64,000 nt of DNA from Butyrivibrio sp. AC2005 (GTDB lineage: Bacteria; Bacillota; Clostridia; Lachnospirales; Lachnospiraceae): positions 282,336 to 346,335 of the forward strand of contig NZ_AUJI01000009.1 in assembly GCF_000424145.1 (NCBI RefSeq). The letters run 5' to 3'. The notes beneath the pieces are model-generated. The model worked only from the letters and a program-made list of their open reading frames with translations, did no database searches and was not told the DNA's origin. Each line of letters starts with the position of its first letter. Positions within the stretch are counted from its first letter, which is position 1. The position numbers were made by a program, and so were the translations under genes. Positions 49,733 to 58,111 of this stretch are shown here, piece by piece.

Positions 49733-51085
49733 ATGAAGAAAATCATTACTTACGGGTCATTCGACTTATTCCACGAAGGCCACTACCGAATCCTGGAGCG
49801 TGCAAAGGCGCTGGGGGATTATCTTATTGTGGGTGTCACCACAGAATACTACGACAGACAGAGAGGAAAACTGAACCTTGTCGATCCCATAATGACGCGC
49901 ATTCAGAACGTTAAGGATACTGGATTTGCTGATGAAATAATTGTTGAGGATCACGTTGGACAGAAGATAGAAGATGTCCAGAAGTATGGTATTGATACCT
50001 TTGTCCTTGGGTCTGACTGGACTGGAAAATTTGATTATCTTAAGCAGTATTGTAATGTGGTATACCTGGAAAGAACTCCTAATATATCATCTACTATTAT
50101 TCGTGAAGACAGGGTAAAGCTTATTAAGCTTGGCATTGTTGGTACAGGAAGAATAGCAAGACGATTTTTCGCTGAGCTTAAGTATGTATCCGGTATCGAG
50201 GCAATAGCAGCTTATAATCCCGACACAGAAAGCTTAAAGAGATTTAAAAAGGATTTTCCGATATTAGCATATAGTAATGATTATGTGAAGTTTCTTGATA
50301 AGGTCGATGCTGTTTATGTTGCATCCCCCAACGAAACACATGCAGCATATGTAAGACAAGCCATCATGGCAGGAAAACATGTGATCTGCGAAAAACCCAT
50401 GACATTTACATATGATGAGGCTGTTGAACTGTACGCCCTTGCAAAGGAACATCAGGTAGTTTTGATGGAAGGTATCAGAGCTGCTTATCTTCCGGGATTC
50501 CAGCAGCTACTCTCAGTTGCCAGAAACGGAACCATCGGAGAAATCTGTGATGTTGAGGCATGCTTCACAAGACTTGGAGATCCTAAATCACGAGAAATGG
50601 CTGACGCTAAGTATGGCGGAGCCTTTATGGAATATGGTAGCTATACCATGCTGCCTATATTTAAGCTATTTGGGACGGAATACGTTCAGTTCAGCATAGA
50701 CTCTATATTGGGCAAGGATGGAATAGATAAGTTTACTAAAGTTCAGTTCAGGTACAAGGATGGACTTGCTACATCCAAGACCGGTGCCGGAGTAAAATCC
50801 GAAGGACAACTGGTTATCTCAGGGACCAAAGGATATATTCTTGCAAAATCTCCCTGGTGGCTGATCAAGGAATTTGATGTCAGATTTGAGGATCCAAACA
50901 AGGTTGAGCATTATGATGCACCCTTTGTTGGAAGTGATGGATTTAGATATGAGATAGCAGAGTTTTTAGGAAAAGTAAATGGAACAGGTGGTAACGACTA
51001 TAAGCTTACCTCTCAGGAGTCCATTGCTATGGCGAAGGTTGTTGAGAAATTTATGGGACTTCGAAGAACACAGCAAGGATGGTAA
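49733..51085 (+). CDS. Cytidylyltransferase fused to Gfo/Idh/MocA oxidoreductase
   Basis: A 450-residue bifunctional protein. Residues 1-127 are a glycerol-3-phosphate-cytidylyltransferase-like domain (ITYGSFDLFHEGHYRILERA with the HxGH motif, and RTPNISSTIIRED with the ISST motif). Residues 133-450 are a Gfo/Idh/MocA NAD(P)-dependent dehydrogenase (GIVGTGRIARRF, then VICEKPMTF with the EKP motif). It likely makes a CDP-activated polyol: reduction or oxidation of a sugar phosphate coupled to CDP transfer. Separate versions of both activities occur at 52825 and 58750. GAGGG precedes the ATG. Confidence 0.88.
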   Translation: MKKIITYGSFDLFHEGHYRILERAKALGDYLIVGVTTEYYDRQRGKLNLVDPIMTRIQNVKDTGFADEIIVEDHVGQKIEDVQKYGIDTFVLGSDWTGKFDYLKQYCNVVYLERTPNISSTIIREDRVKLIKLGIVGTGRIARRFFAELKYVSGIEAIAAYNPDTESLKRFKKDFPILAYSNDYVKFLDKVDAVYVASPNETHAAYVRQAIMAGKHVICEKPMTFTYDEAVELYALAKEHQVVLMEGIRAAYLPGFQQLLSVARNGTIGEICDVEACFTRLGDPKSREMADAKYGGAFMEYGSYTMLPIFKLFGTEYVQFSIDSILGKDGIDKFTKVQFRYKDGLATSKTGAGVKSEGQLVISGTKGYILAKSPWWLIKEFDVRFEDPNKVEHYDAPFVGSDGFRYEIAEFLGKVNGTGGNDYKLTSQESIAMAKVVEKFMGLRRTQQGW

Positions 51086-51164
51086 TGCTGTGGGAATCAA
51101 TAGGCTAAGGGCTCAGGCTATTAAAGATGCTGAAGAATGTGCTACTGGCAAGTACTTAGACAAA

Positions 51165-51308
51165 TACACCCTATAGGATATAAAATGATAAGAAATATTA
51201 TCTTATATACCCTATAGGGTGTAATTGTTCAAGTTTAAACGGAAATATACCCTATAGGGTGTAAATATTAGCGCTGAGATTGAAATTATACCTTATAGGG
51301 TGTAGTAT
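51165..51308 (+). promoter_or_regulatory. hipBST promoter with four evenly spaced operators
   Basis: Palindromes with the core ACCCTATAGGGT lie at about 51167-51178 (one arm imperfect), 51209-51220, 51249-51260 and 51290-51301 (one mismatch). Their centres are 41, 40 and 41 bp apart, about four helical turns. A promoter TTGAAA (51280-51285), 17 bp, TAGTAT (51303-51308) overlaps the last operator, and its start site would coincide with the hipB ATG. Confidence 0.82.
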
Positions 51309-51314
51309 TATTAT

Positions 51315-51527
51315 ATGAATACAATAGCTGAATTTGTAAAAACTGAACGGAAAAAGGCTGGACTTACACAGGAAGAATTTGCCCTACGCTCAGGTTTAGG
51401 GCTTCGTTTTGTGCGTGAACTTGAGCAGGGGAAGGAAACAGTCCGCATGGATAAGGTCAATCAGGCCCTTTCTATGTTCGGAATGCAGGCAGTTCCCGGT
51501 AGTATCGACAGAGAGGTTGATCTTTAA
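51315..51527 (+). CDS. hipB: HipB-type antitoxin / autorepressor
   Basis: A 70-residue XRE protein: TERKKAGLTQEEFALRSGLG and LRFVRELEQGKETVRMDKVN form the helix-turn-helix. It should bind the four palindromes upstream. There is no ribosome binding site before the ATG, and the predicted transcription start falls on it, so translation is probably leaderless. Its stop overlaps the hipS start (TAATG). Confidence 0.87.
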   Translation: MNTIAEFVKTERKKAGLTQEEFALRSGLGLRFVRELEQGKETVRMDKVNQALSMFGMQAVPGSIDREVDL

Positions 51528-51847
51528 TGGCCAGAGCAGGAAAAGTTTACATACAAAATATATATGCCGGCAGAATATATGAAACTGATGAGGGGTATGG
51601 ATTTTCTTATGACAAAGAATATCTTGAAAGAGAGGGAGCACTTCCTGTTAGTCTAACCATGCCGCTTACCTCTGATGAATATAAATCAAAGTTTCTTTTT
51701 CCTTTTTTTGATGGCTTAATTCCTGAAGGCTGGCTTCTTGGAGTGGTTGAAAGAAACTGGAAAATAGATGGCAAGGACAGGTTTGGTCTTATGCTGTCGT
51801 CTTGCAGGGATTGTATTGGAGATGTTTGGATAGAGGCTGATATATGA
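51527..51847 (+). CDS. hipS: HipS-like protein (HipA N-terminal subdomain)
   Basis: A 106-residue protein corresponding to the N-subdomain-1 of HipA (GFSYDKEYLEREGALPVSLT, then MPLTSDEYKSKFLFPFFDGL and IPEGWLLGVVERNWKI). In three-gene HipBST systems this small protein is the antitoxin that neutralises the kinase. Its stop overlaps the kinase start (ATGA). Confidence 0.87.
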   Translation: MARAGKVYIQNIYAGRIYETDEGYGFSYDKEYLEREGALPVSLTMPLTSDEYKSKFLFPFFDGLIPEGWLLGVVERNWKIDGKDRFGLMLSSCRDCIGDVWIEADI

Positions 51848-52791
51848 GATGTCTATGCTGCGATAAAGAAATGGTAAATCCAACTGAATATGAAGTTGAA
51901 AGTCAGTGGCATAGTAAATGCATAAAAAAGTTTTTTGACACCGCAGCTTTACCTGATTTGGATATTAGCCATGATGAGATTGAGAAAATAGCGAACGAAG
52001 CAGTTAATAAAAAGCTTACGGTTCCCGGAGTTCAGAAGAAACTATCTCTTCATTTAAGTAAGGATGATGGAAAACAAAGGCTAACCATAGTGGATTATCC
52101 AACAGACTACATATTAAAGCCACAGTCGCAGGAGTATGAAGCGCTCCCGGAAGCAGAGTTTTTAGTTATGAAAATGGCGGAGGTTGCAAAAATAAAAACC
52201 GTGCCAAATGCGCTTATTATGAAAAATGGCGAGTTTTCATATATAACTAAACGAGTTGATCGCATAAAAAACGGGATGCTTGCTATGGAGGATTTTTGTC
52301 AGCTGTCAGGACGTGTCACAGCTGATAAGTACAAGAGCTCATACGAAAATTGCGGAAAGGTGGTTAAGAGCTTTTCCAAGAATACCGGATTGGATATGGC
52401 GGATATTTATTATAGAATTCTCTTCAGCTTTGCTACGGGCAATTCGGACATGCATCTTAAAAATTTTTCGCTGATAGAAGATAAACCGGGCAGCAGAATC
52501 TACGGACTATCGCCGGCGTATGACTTGCTTCCTGTTAATGTCATAGTTCCTGCTGATAAGGAACAGATGGCACTTACGATTAATGGAAAAAAGCGCAATA
52601 TTAGGAAAAAGGATTTTATTGCACTAGCTTCAAGCATGGGACTTGCTGATAAAACAGCATTGGGATTTATGAAAAGAATTGCAGGATTGGAAAAAACATA
52701 TTTGCAGATGATTGAAGATTCATATCTCCCTGAAAATATGAAGAAAGCATTTATGGAGTTGGCCATGGAAAGGATAGCTGTTTTTGAATAA
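51844..52791 (+). CDS. hipT: HipT-like serine/threonine kinase toxin
   Basis: A 315-residue HipA-fold kinase without the N-terminal subdomain, which is the separate HipS. It starts with a zinc-finger-like MRCLCCDKEMVNPTEYEVES...WHSKC. Kinase motifs: Gly-rich loop LTVPGVQKKLSL, Lys in DYILKPQ, catalytic FATGNSDMHLKNFS, and metal Asp in LSPAYDLLPV. HipA/HipT kinases phosphorylate aminoacyl-tRNA synthetases (GltX or TrpS in E. coli); the target here is unknown. The Gly-rich loop carries TVPG rather than the Ser-containing motif of E. coli HipT. Confidence 0.88.
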   Translation: MRCLCCDKEMVNPTEYEVESQWHSKCIKKFFDTAALPDLDISHDEIEKIANEAVNKKLTVPGVQKKLSLHLSKDDGKQRLTIVDYPTDYILKPQSQEYEALPEAEFLVMKMAEVAKIKTVPNALIMKNGEFSYITKRVDRIKNGMLAMEDFCQLSGRVTADKYKSSYENCGKVVKSFSKNTGLDMADIYYRILFSFATGNSDMHLKNFSLIEDKPGSRIYGLSPAYDLLPVNVIVPADKEQMALTINGKKRNIRKKDFIALASSMGLADKTALGFMKRIAGLEKTYLQMIEDSYLPENMKKAFMELAMERIAVFE

Positions 52792-52824
52792 GAATAGATA
52801 GGTTGTTAAAAGTGGAGTGTTCTT

Positions 52825-53967
52825 ATGATCAGATTGGGAATAATCGGAACCGGGAGAATAGCAAAGAGAGCGGTAAAAGAGATTAGGACTGTAGGTGGGC
52901 TAGAAGTTATTGCAGTACTGAATCCTAATCTGGAGCATGCTGAAAATTTTGCAAGGGAGAATGGGATTCCGGAGTATACGGGTAATACGGATGGCTTTAT
53001 TGAGATACTTGCCCAAAATACTGAAATATATTCGGATAGTAAGAGCGTGGGAAACATTAATGATAGGTTGAATGGCGCTACTGACGCATGTGCTGTATAT
53101 ATCGCCACTCCTCACGGAACCCATTATGATTATGCCAAAAAGATGCTGGAAGCAGGTATTCATGTAATATGTGAGAAACCTCTATGCTTTTCTGCTGAAC
53201 AGGCAGAAGAACTTTTCAGGATTGCAGATGAAAAGAATCTGGTTTTAATGGAGGCAATAAAAACAGCCTATTGTCCAGGATTTAAGAAGTTATGCGAAGT
53301 AGTGGGGAGTGGAATAATAGGTGATGTTGTTGATGTGGAAGCTGCATTTACAAGGCTGACGCCACCTGGATGCAGAGAGTTTACAGATAAGAAGTATGGC
53401 GGGAGTTTTACTGAATTTGGCAGTTATACTATGCTTCCGATATTTAGATTTTTGGGGACCGAGTATAAGTCTATAAATGCTTATGTGCGTCTTGCGATAT
53501 ATGAGGGGGCTCCTAATAATGTAAGTGGTTATATTTTTCATGATAATAAGCGGATGGACGATGCCTCTAATGTTGTTAGGGATAACTTAGAATTATCTGC
53601 TGTCGATGGCTATACCAAAATCCACTTTGAGTATGATAATAATAAATTTGCAACCGCGAAAACCGGTCTTACAGTAAAGAGCGAAGGTCAGCTCCTTATC
53701 TCAGGCTCAAAGGGATATATCCTTGTTCCTTCACCCTGGTGGTTAACTAAATATTTTGAAGTGAGATTTGAAGATCCGAAATGTATAGATAAGTATGAGT
53801 GTGAATTTGAGGGTGATGGCCTTAGGTATGAGTTTGCTGAATTTGTGAGCAGAGTAGGCAGTATGCTGACGGCAGATGCACCAGCTGTAGACAAAAAGGA
53901 ACAAGAGGAAGCGGTAGCAAGAGCTGGGAGTTATGAGTGTTTTTTTAGAACAAAGAATAACAAATAA
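52825..53967 (+). CDS. Gfo/Idh/MocA family oxidoreductase
   Basis: A 380-residue NAD(P)-dependent dehydrogenase: LGIIGTGRIAKRAVKEIRTV (Rossmann), VICEKPLCFS (EKP), and EFGSYTMLPIFRFLGTEY. It is clearly homologous to the C-terminal half of the fusion protein at 49733 (shared SEGQL.ISG.KGYIL.PSPWWL), so the two are paralogues in the same cluster. It has an additional loop of about 25 residues (EILAQNTEIYSDSKSVGNIN) and an acidic C-terminal tail. Confidence 0.9.
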   Translation: MIRLGIIGTGRIAKRAVKEIRTVGGLEVIAVLNPNLEHAENFARENGIPEYTGNTDGFIEILAQNTEIYSDSKSVGNINDRLNGATDACAVYIATPHGTHYDYAKKMLEAGIHVICEKPLCFSAEQAEELFRIADEKNLVLMEAIKTAYCPGFKKLCEVVGSGIIGDVVDVEAAFTRLTPPGCREFTDKKYGGSFTEFGSYTMLPIFRFLGTEYKSINAYVRLAIYEGAPNNVSGYIFHDNKRMDDASNVVRDNLELSAVDGYTKIHFEYDNNKFATAKTGLTVKSEGQLLISGSKGYILVPSPWWLTKYFEVRFEDPKCIDKYECEFEGDGLRYEFAEFVSRVGSMLTADAPAVDKKEQEEAVARAGSYECFFRTKNNK

Positions 53968-54078
53968 TATAAAGCATAACAAATAATAAAACCATAACAA
54001 GCATTAACGAATTATAGCAAGAATGATAGAACAATAAAAATGTCACTTACGAAATATAAATTTGCGGAGTAAGAATAT

Positions 54079-55155
54079 ATGTCACTTTGGCAGATTATGC
54101 ACGGGGACAAGTTAATAGCGGATATTTCAGATAAGGGTACATCAAAACTCTATAATTCTGCCTTTTTGCCCTACGATTTATGGCTAGAAGAAGGGCAAGA
54201 TGTTGATACGCTTGTAAATAATCTGACCAATTTTTACTACTGGTGTGCAAGCAGAGTTCTTACACTTGATAGGAAATATGCAAAGGAAATATTGAATAGT
54301 ATCGGTGCAGGACAGGGGACGACTGATAGAGACAGGGCAAAGGTTTCGTTATCTTATCACTGCCTGACGCTGAAGGATATATATTGGGTAAAAGAAGAAC
54401 AAGAAAATACTTCGTTTAATGAGATCAATATATATGACAATCATCTTGATAATGCCTTTGTGGACCTTTCGCTTCGTGGTAAGAACATGACAGTAGAGAA
54501 TGCCCATCTGATAGCGGATGATATATCTACAAGTGGAGTTTTTCCAAAGGCATGGGTCAGAAAGGAAGATGGCTTCTGGCTCTATAAGGATGGAGACATA
54601 GTAAATGTAAAAAATGAAATCCTTGCAAGTAAAATATGTCGTTGCTTTAAATGTAATCAGGTACTTTATGAAGAGGATGTGTTCGAAGGTACGCCGGTTT
54701 CTGTAAGTAAGCTTATGACAGGTAAAGACATGAGTATTGCAACCCGGGCTGCATATGACATCTATGCGGTTAATCACGATTTAAATCCGTTGGATTCAAT
54801 AATAGAGCTTGATGAACAAGGATACTATATGATGAATATCCTGGATTACCTTGTGGGGAATACCGACAGGCACTGGGAAAACTGGGGAATTCTGATTGAT
54901 AATGAAACCGGAAAGGCATTAAGACTTCATGACCTGATGGATTTTAATCAATCATTTAAGGCATACGACAATCTTGAAGGCGCATTATGTCAGACGGCGC
55001 TTCCAAGACATATTTCTCAAAAAGAGGCAGCGATAGAGGCGGTTAAAAAAGTTGGATTAAATCAGGTAGCAGATGTAGAAAAAGACTGGTTTGAGGGTAG
55101 AGATGCCGAGTGGGAGATGTTTAATAGCAGACTGGACCTCTTGAGAGAGTATTAG
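54079..55155 (+). CDS. HipA-fold kinase, second locus
   Basis: A 358-residue protein of the HipA-like kinase group. Recognisable kinase parts: FPKAWVRKEDGFWLYKDGD (ATP-site strand), YLVGNTDRHWENWGILIDNE (catalytic loop NTDRHxxN), and LHDLMDFNQSF (metal-binding Asp). No HipB- or HipS-like gene is adjacent. GGAG (54066-54069) precedes the ATG. An 10-codon upstream frame at 54040-54072 (MSLTKYKFAE) has a stop overlapping that ribosome binding site and starts with the same codons (ATGTCACTT). Confidence 0.78.
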   Translation: MSLWQIMHGDKLIADISDKGTSKLYNSAFLPYDLWLEEGQDVDTLVNNLTNFYYWCASRVLTLDRKYAKEILNSIGAGQGTTDRDRAKVSLSYHCLTLKDIYWVKEEQENTSFNEINIYDNHLDNAFVDLSLRGKNMTVENAHLIADDISTSGVFPKAWVRKEDGFWLYKDGDIVNVKNEILASKICRCFKCNQVLYEEDVFEGTPVSVSKLMTGKDMSIATRAAYDIYAVNHDLNPLDSIIELDEQGYYMMNILDYLVGNTDRHWENWGILIDNETGKALRLHDLMDFNQSFKAYDNLEGALCQTALPRHISQKEAAIEAVKKVGLNQVADVEKDWFEGRDAEWEMFNSRLDLLREY

Positions 55156-55212
55156 CGTGTCTGGAAGTTGATGGCATGATTTTATAACATACTTATTGTT
55201 GGGGGATTACTC

Positions 55213-56022
55213 ATGTGGTACGTATTACAGACAAAAAGTGGGGATGAGCATGATTTAAAGCTTCTCCTTGATAGGATAGCAGAAAAAGGTGTATACAAGG
55301 ATAGCTTTATTCCGCTATATGAAGAGGTAAGAAGACGCGATGATAAATGCCGAATAATTTTTCGAAGAATGTTTCCGGGATATATTTTTATTGATATGGA
55401 TGAACCGGAAAAACTTATACCTACGCTTAAAAAAATTCCTGAATTTACAAGGATCCTTGGCACAGAGGATGATGAAGGAAAAAAGATGTTTATCCCTGTG
55501 AGCGAAGAGGATGAGGGGTTCCTAAGGACACTAATCGAAGATGGTGTTATGCATGTCAGCTTCGTCGATGTTACCAAGAATAACAGAATTATTGACGTGG
55601 TAGGGCCGCTCGCCAGATACAGAAATCGCATAACCAAGCTAAAGCTTAGGAACCGCGAAGCAATAGTTGAAGTTAATGCTTTCGGAAAAGAGCGAAGAAT
55701 ACGCTTCGGTCTCTGGGAGGAAGGAGATCCAAGACTCCCCTGGCTAGACGACAGACGTAAGGAGCATAAGCTGGGACAGGGCAGTCAAAATGGCGATATT
55801 CAAGGACAAGGCGATACAGCAATAGATCCGATTATTGACATAGGAATACACCCCGGAGATAAGGTGACCTATGAAGAGGTTTACGGCGAGTATATTTTTA
55901 CTGTTGAAAAAGTGGATGTAAAAAAGCGCGTGGTTTATGCTGCTATGGAACTTCTTGGGGCAGTGAGAATGATTGAACTTTATGCGGATGATGTTCAGCT
56001 TGTGACTGAAAGAGAAGAATAA
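55213..56022 (+). CDS. loaP: LoaP-type NusG-family antiterminator
   Basis: A 269-residue specialised NusG paralogue. The NGN domain (1-130) starts MWYVLQTKSGDEHDLKLLLD and contains the polymerase-binding FRRMFPGYIFIDM; the KOW domain is near 215-265 (IGIHPGDKVTYEEVYGEYIF). LoaP proteins travel with RNA polymerase across terminators in long polysaccharide or antibiotic operons. Here it lies inside a surface-polymer cluster, whose downstream genes are candidate targets. GGGGGA precedes the AT G at 55213. Confidence 0.87.
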   Translation: MWYVLQTKSGDEHDLKLLLDRIAEKGVYKDSFIPLYEEVRRRDDKCRIIFRRMFPGYIFIDMDEPEKLIPTLKKIPEFTRILGTEDDEGKKMFIPVSEEDEGFLRTLIEDGVMHVSFVDVTKNNRIIDVVGPLARYRNRITKLKLRNREAIVEVNAFGKERRIRFGLWEEGDPRLPWLDDRRKEHKLGQGSQNGDIQGQGDTAIDPIIDIGIHPGDKVTYEEVYGEYIFTVEKVDVKKRVVYAAMELLGAVRMIELYADDVQLVTEREE

Positions 56023-56050
56023 AAGTTGATATTAGAGATCCATATATGCT

Positions 56051-56080
56051 AGAGGGTAATGCACTCTCTATCATTTTTTT
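56051..56080 (+). terminator. Intrinsic terminator after loaP
   Basis: AGAGGGT (56051-56057) pairs with ACTCTCT (56063-56069), followed by ATCATTTTTTT. A terminator with the same distal sequence (CTCTATCATTTTTT) follows the ATPase gene at 57686. Both could be read through by LoaP. Confidence 0.75.
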
Positions 56081-56160
56081 GATAAATGGAAATAAGCACT
56101 ACTAAATCGATAAAATTAGATGAGATTAAGTAGAGTTGAAATATATATTTCGTTGAAAAA

Positions 56161-56178
56161 GGAGGAAAAATGATTTAG
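56161..56178 (+). other. Two-codon open frame with strong ribosome binding site
   Basis: AAGGAGGAAAA is followed by ATG ATT TAG (56170-56178). It is in frame with the ATPase gene (start 56230, 20 codons later, no further stop). So either a nonsense mutation removed the original start, or this is a minimal upstream open frame. Confidence 0.5.
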
Positions 56179-56229
56179 AATTTACTTAATCACTATAAAA
56201 AATTGAGATTAAGTAGAGATGAGGCACAT

Positions 56230-57648
56230 ATGTTAATAGGAAGAAAAAATGAGATTGCAGTTTTACAAAATGCGATTCAGGATGACTATTCACATTTTAT
56301 AGCAGTATATGGGAGACGCAGAATAGGCAAAACCTTTCTTGTCAGGGAGGCTTATAATTACAGATTCACATTTCAGTATGCCGGGCTATCCGAAGGGGGA
56401 TTGAAGGAGCAGATTTTTGCCTTTGAAGCATCCATAAAGGATGCAGGCGGAATATCTTCTTCAAAGAGAAAGAATTGGATGGAAGCCTTTGAGGATTTGA
56501 AGGATCTTATCAGAGTATCACAGGAAAAGAAAAAAATAATCTTCATAGATGAGTTGTCCTGGATGGATACACAAAATGGAGATTTGTTGATTGCTTTAGA
56601 GAATTTCTGGAATGGATGGGCTTCTGCAAGACGTGATATTGTCCTGATTGTATGCGCAAGTGCTACCTCATGGATGCTTTCCAAGGTTATACATAATAAG
56701 GGGGGATTGTACAACCGATTAACAGAACAAATTGGCCTGTCGCAGTTTTCGCTTGCAGAATGCGAGGAATATATTAAAGCAAATGGACTGGCACTGACAC
56801 GAAATCAGATAATGCAATATTACATGATATTTGGTGGCGTTCCGTTTTATTGGGGATTCTTGGAAAAAGGTCTTAGCTTATCTCAGAATATTGATCGGAT
56901 ATTATTTTCTAAAAATGCTCCATTGAAGCAGGAATTTAAATATCTATATGCTTCTGTATTCAAGAACCCCAGAGTCTACCTAAGTATTATCGAGGCACTT
57001 GGTAAAAAGAAAATAGGGATGACCAGGGAAGAGATAATAGAAAAATCCGGAGTTGGAAATTCGGGTGACCTTTCAACAAAGCTGGAAGAATTGGAGAGCT
57101 GTGGTTTCATAAGAAAATATGATGCTTACGGTAATAAAAAGAAAAATGCGATTTATCAGTTGATTGATAATTTTACACTGTTTCATTATCAGTTCTTGGA
57201 GGATGAGCCAACTGACGAACATTTTTGGACGAATCAGATAAATACTCCAAGAATAAATACCTGGCAGGGGCTTGCCTTTGAGAGAGTCTGTATGGAGCAT
57301 GTAAAAGAAATAAAGAATAAGCTTGGAATATCAGGTGTTCAGACAGATGTTAACTCCTGGTGCTGCAAGGCAGACCCGGATAAGGGGGTAAGAGGCTCTC
57401 AGATTGATCTTTTGATAGTACGAAAGGACCAGGTTATCAATCTATGTGAAATGAAATATTCGGATTTCGAATACACTATTACAGAAAGCGTTGATGGGGA
57501 TATTCGGAGGAAAATCTCAGATTTTAAACTTATGACAAAAACGAAATATGCTATTTACCCAACTCTTGTTACAACTTATGGAATGACGAATAATTCTTAT
57601 TCAGGGAATATACAATCGCTTATTACGATGGATGATCTTTTTGGTTGA
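56230..57648 (+). CDS. AAA-type ATPase with C-terminal DUF234/PD-(D/E)XK-like domain
   Basis: A 472-residue protein. It opens MLIGRKNEIAVLQNAIQDDY, with Walker A YGRRRIGKTFL and Walker B KKIIFIDELSWMD, then a winged helix (KIGMTREEIIEKSGVGNSGD) and a C-terminal nuclease-like region GSQIDLLIVRKDQVINLCEM (D...ExK pattern). This family is widespread and functionally poorly known; members often move horizontally. ATG 56230 follows GATGAGG. See the upstream two-codon frame for a possible longer original gene. Confidence 0.85.
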   Translation: MLIGRKNEIAVLQNAIQDDYSHFIAVYGRRRIGKTFLVREAYNYRFTFQYAGLSEGGLKEQIFAFEASIKDAGGISSSKRKNWMEAFEDLKDLIRVSQEKKKIIFIDELSWMDTQNGDLLIALENFWNGWASARRDIVLIVCASATSWMLSKVIHNKGGLYNRLTEQIGLSQFSLAECEEYIKANGLALTRNQIMQYYMIFGGVPFYWGFLEKGLSLSQNIDRILFSKNAPLKQEFKYLYASVFKNPRVYLSIIEALGKKKIGMTREEIIEKSGVGNSGDLSTKLEELESCGFIRKYDAYGNKKKNAIYQLIDNFTLFHYQFLEDEPTDEHFWTNQINTPRINTWQGLAFERVCMEHVKEIKNKLGISGVQTDVNSWCCKADPDKGVRGSQIDLLIVRKDQVINLCEMKYSDFEYTITESVDGDIRRKISDFKLMTKTKYAIYPTLVTTYGMTNNSYSGNIQSLITMDDLFG

Positions 57649-57685
57649 GGAAAGGGTAAATAATATAATTGATTCTACCGATATA

Positions 57686-57719
57686 TGATAGAGGCTTTTG
57701 TGGTCTCTATCATTTTTTA
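57686..57719 (+). terminator. Rho-independent terminator after ATPase gene
   Basis: TGATAGAG (57686-57693) pairs with CTCTATCA (57705-57712), followed by TTTTTTAT. Confidence 0.85.
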
Positions 57720-58111
57720 TACATTTTATTACGCTCTAAAGAAATATTGTTATCGAAATATTATTATGATAAAATGTTATTGTGTAAACAATTTCGACAA
57801 CAATTGAGAACAATTTAAATTTTGCTTACAATTTGTGCTAAGGCACAATATTAGTTATAGAAATTCTTATGGGTAGTTAGTTCAGAAAGCAGATATGCGT
57901 ATCATATACGGCGACGGGGGCGCGGATGGTTGCATATTGATTATAGCGGGAGTCTATCCACATTGAAAAATATGTGGGATGGCGAAGCATGGCGTAAAAT
58001 TCAATCAAAACAATAGTTGACAAGCACAAAAGATGACTTCTATAAACTTTAGGATATGCATGCTTATACAAAGGCTATGCTGAAAAAGTAAATCAAATTG
58101 ATGTTTCAGAA
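57720..58111. other. Gene-free stretch with small remnants
   Basis: No intact gene. It holds repeats of ACAATT, and short coding-like relics, such as LKNMWDGEAWRKIQSKQ near 57965-58015, that resemble the end of a longer protein. The bases just before 58112 probably belonged to the truncated Rpn-type gene that follows. Confidence 0.4.

Noticed and set aside
51090..51176. 28-codon frame starting at GTG (RLRAQAIKDAEECATGKYLD)
   Set aside because: The C-terminal part looks protein-like, but it overlaps the first hip operator and has no recognisable family. It may be the former C-terminus of a neighbouring gene rather than a gene.
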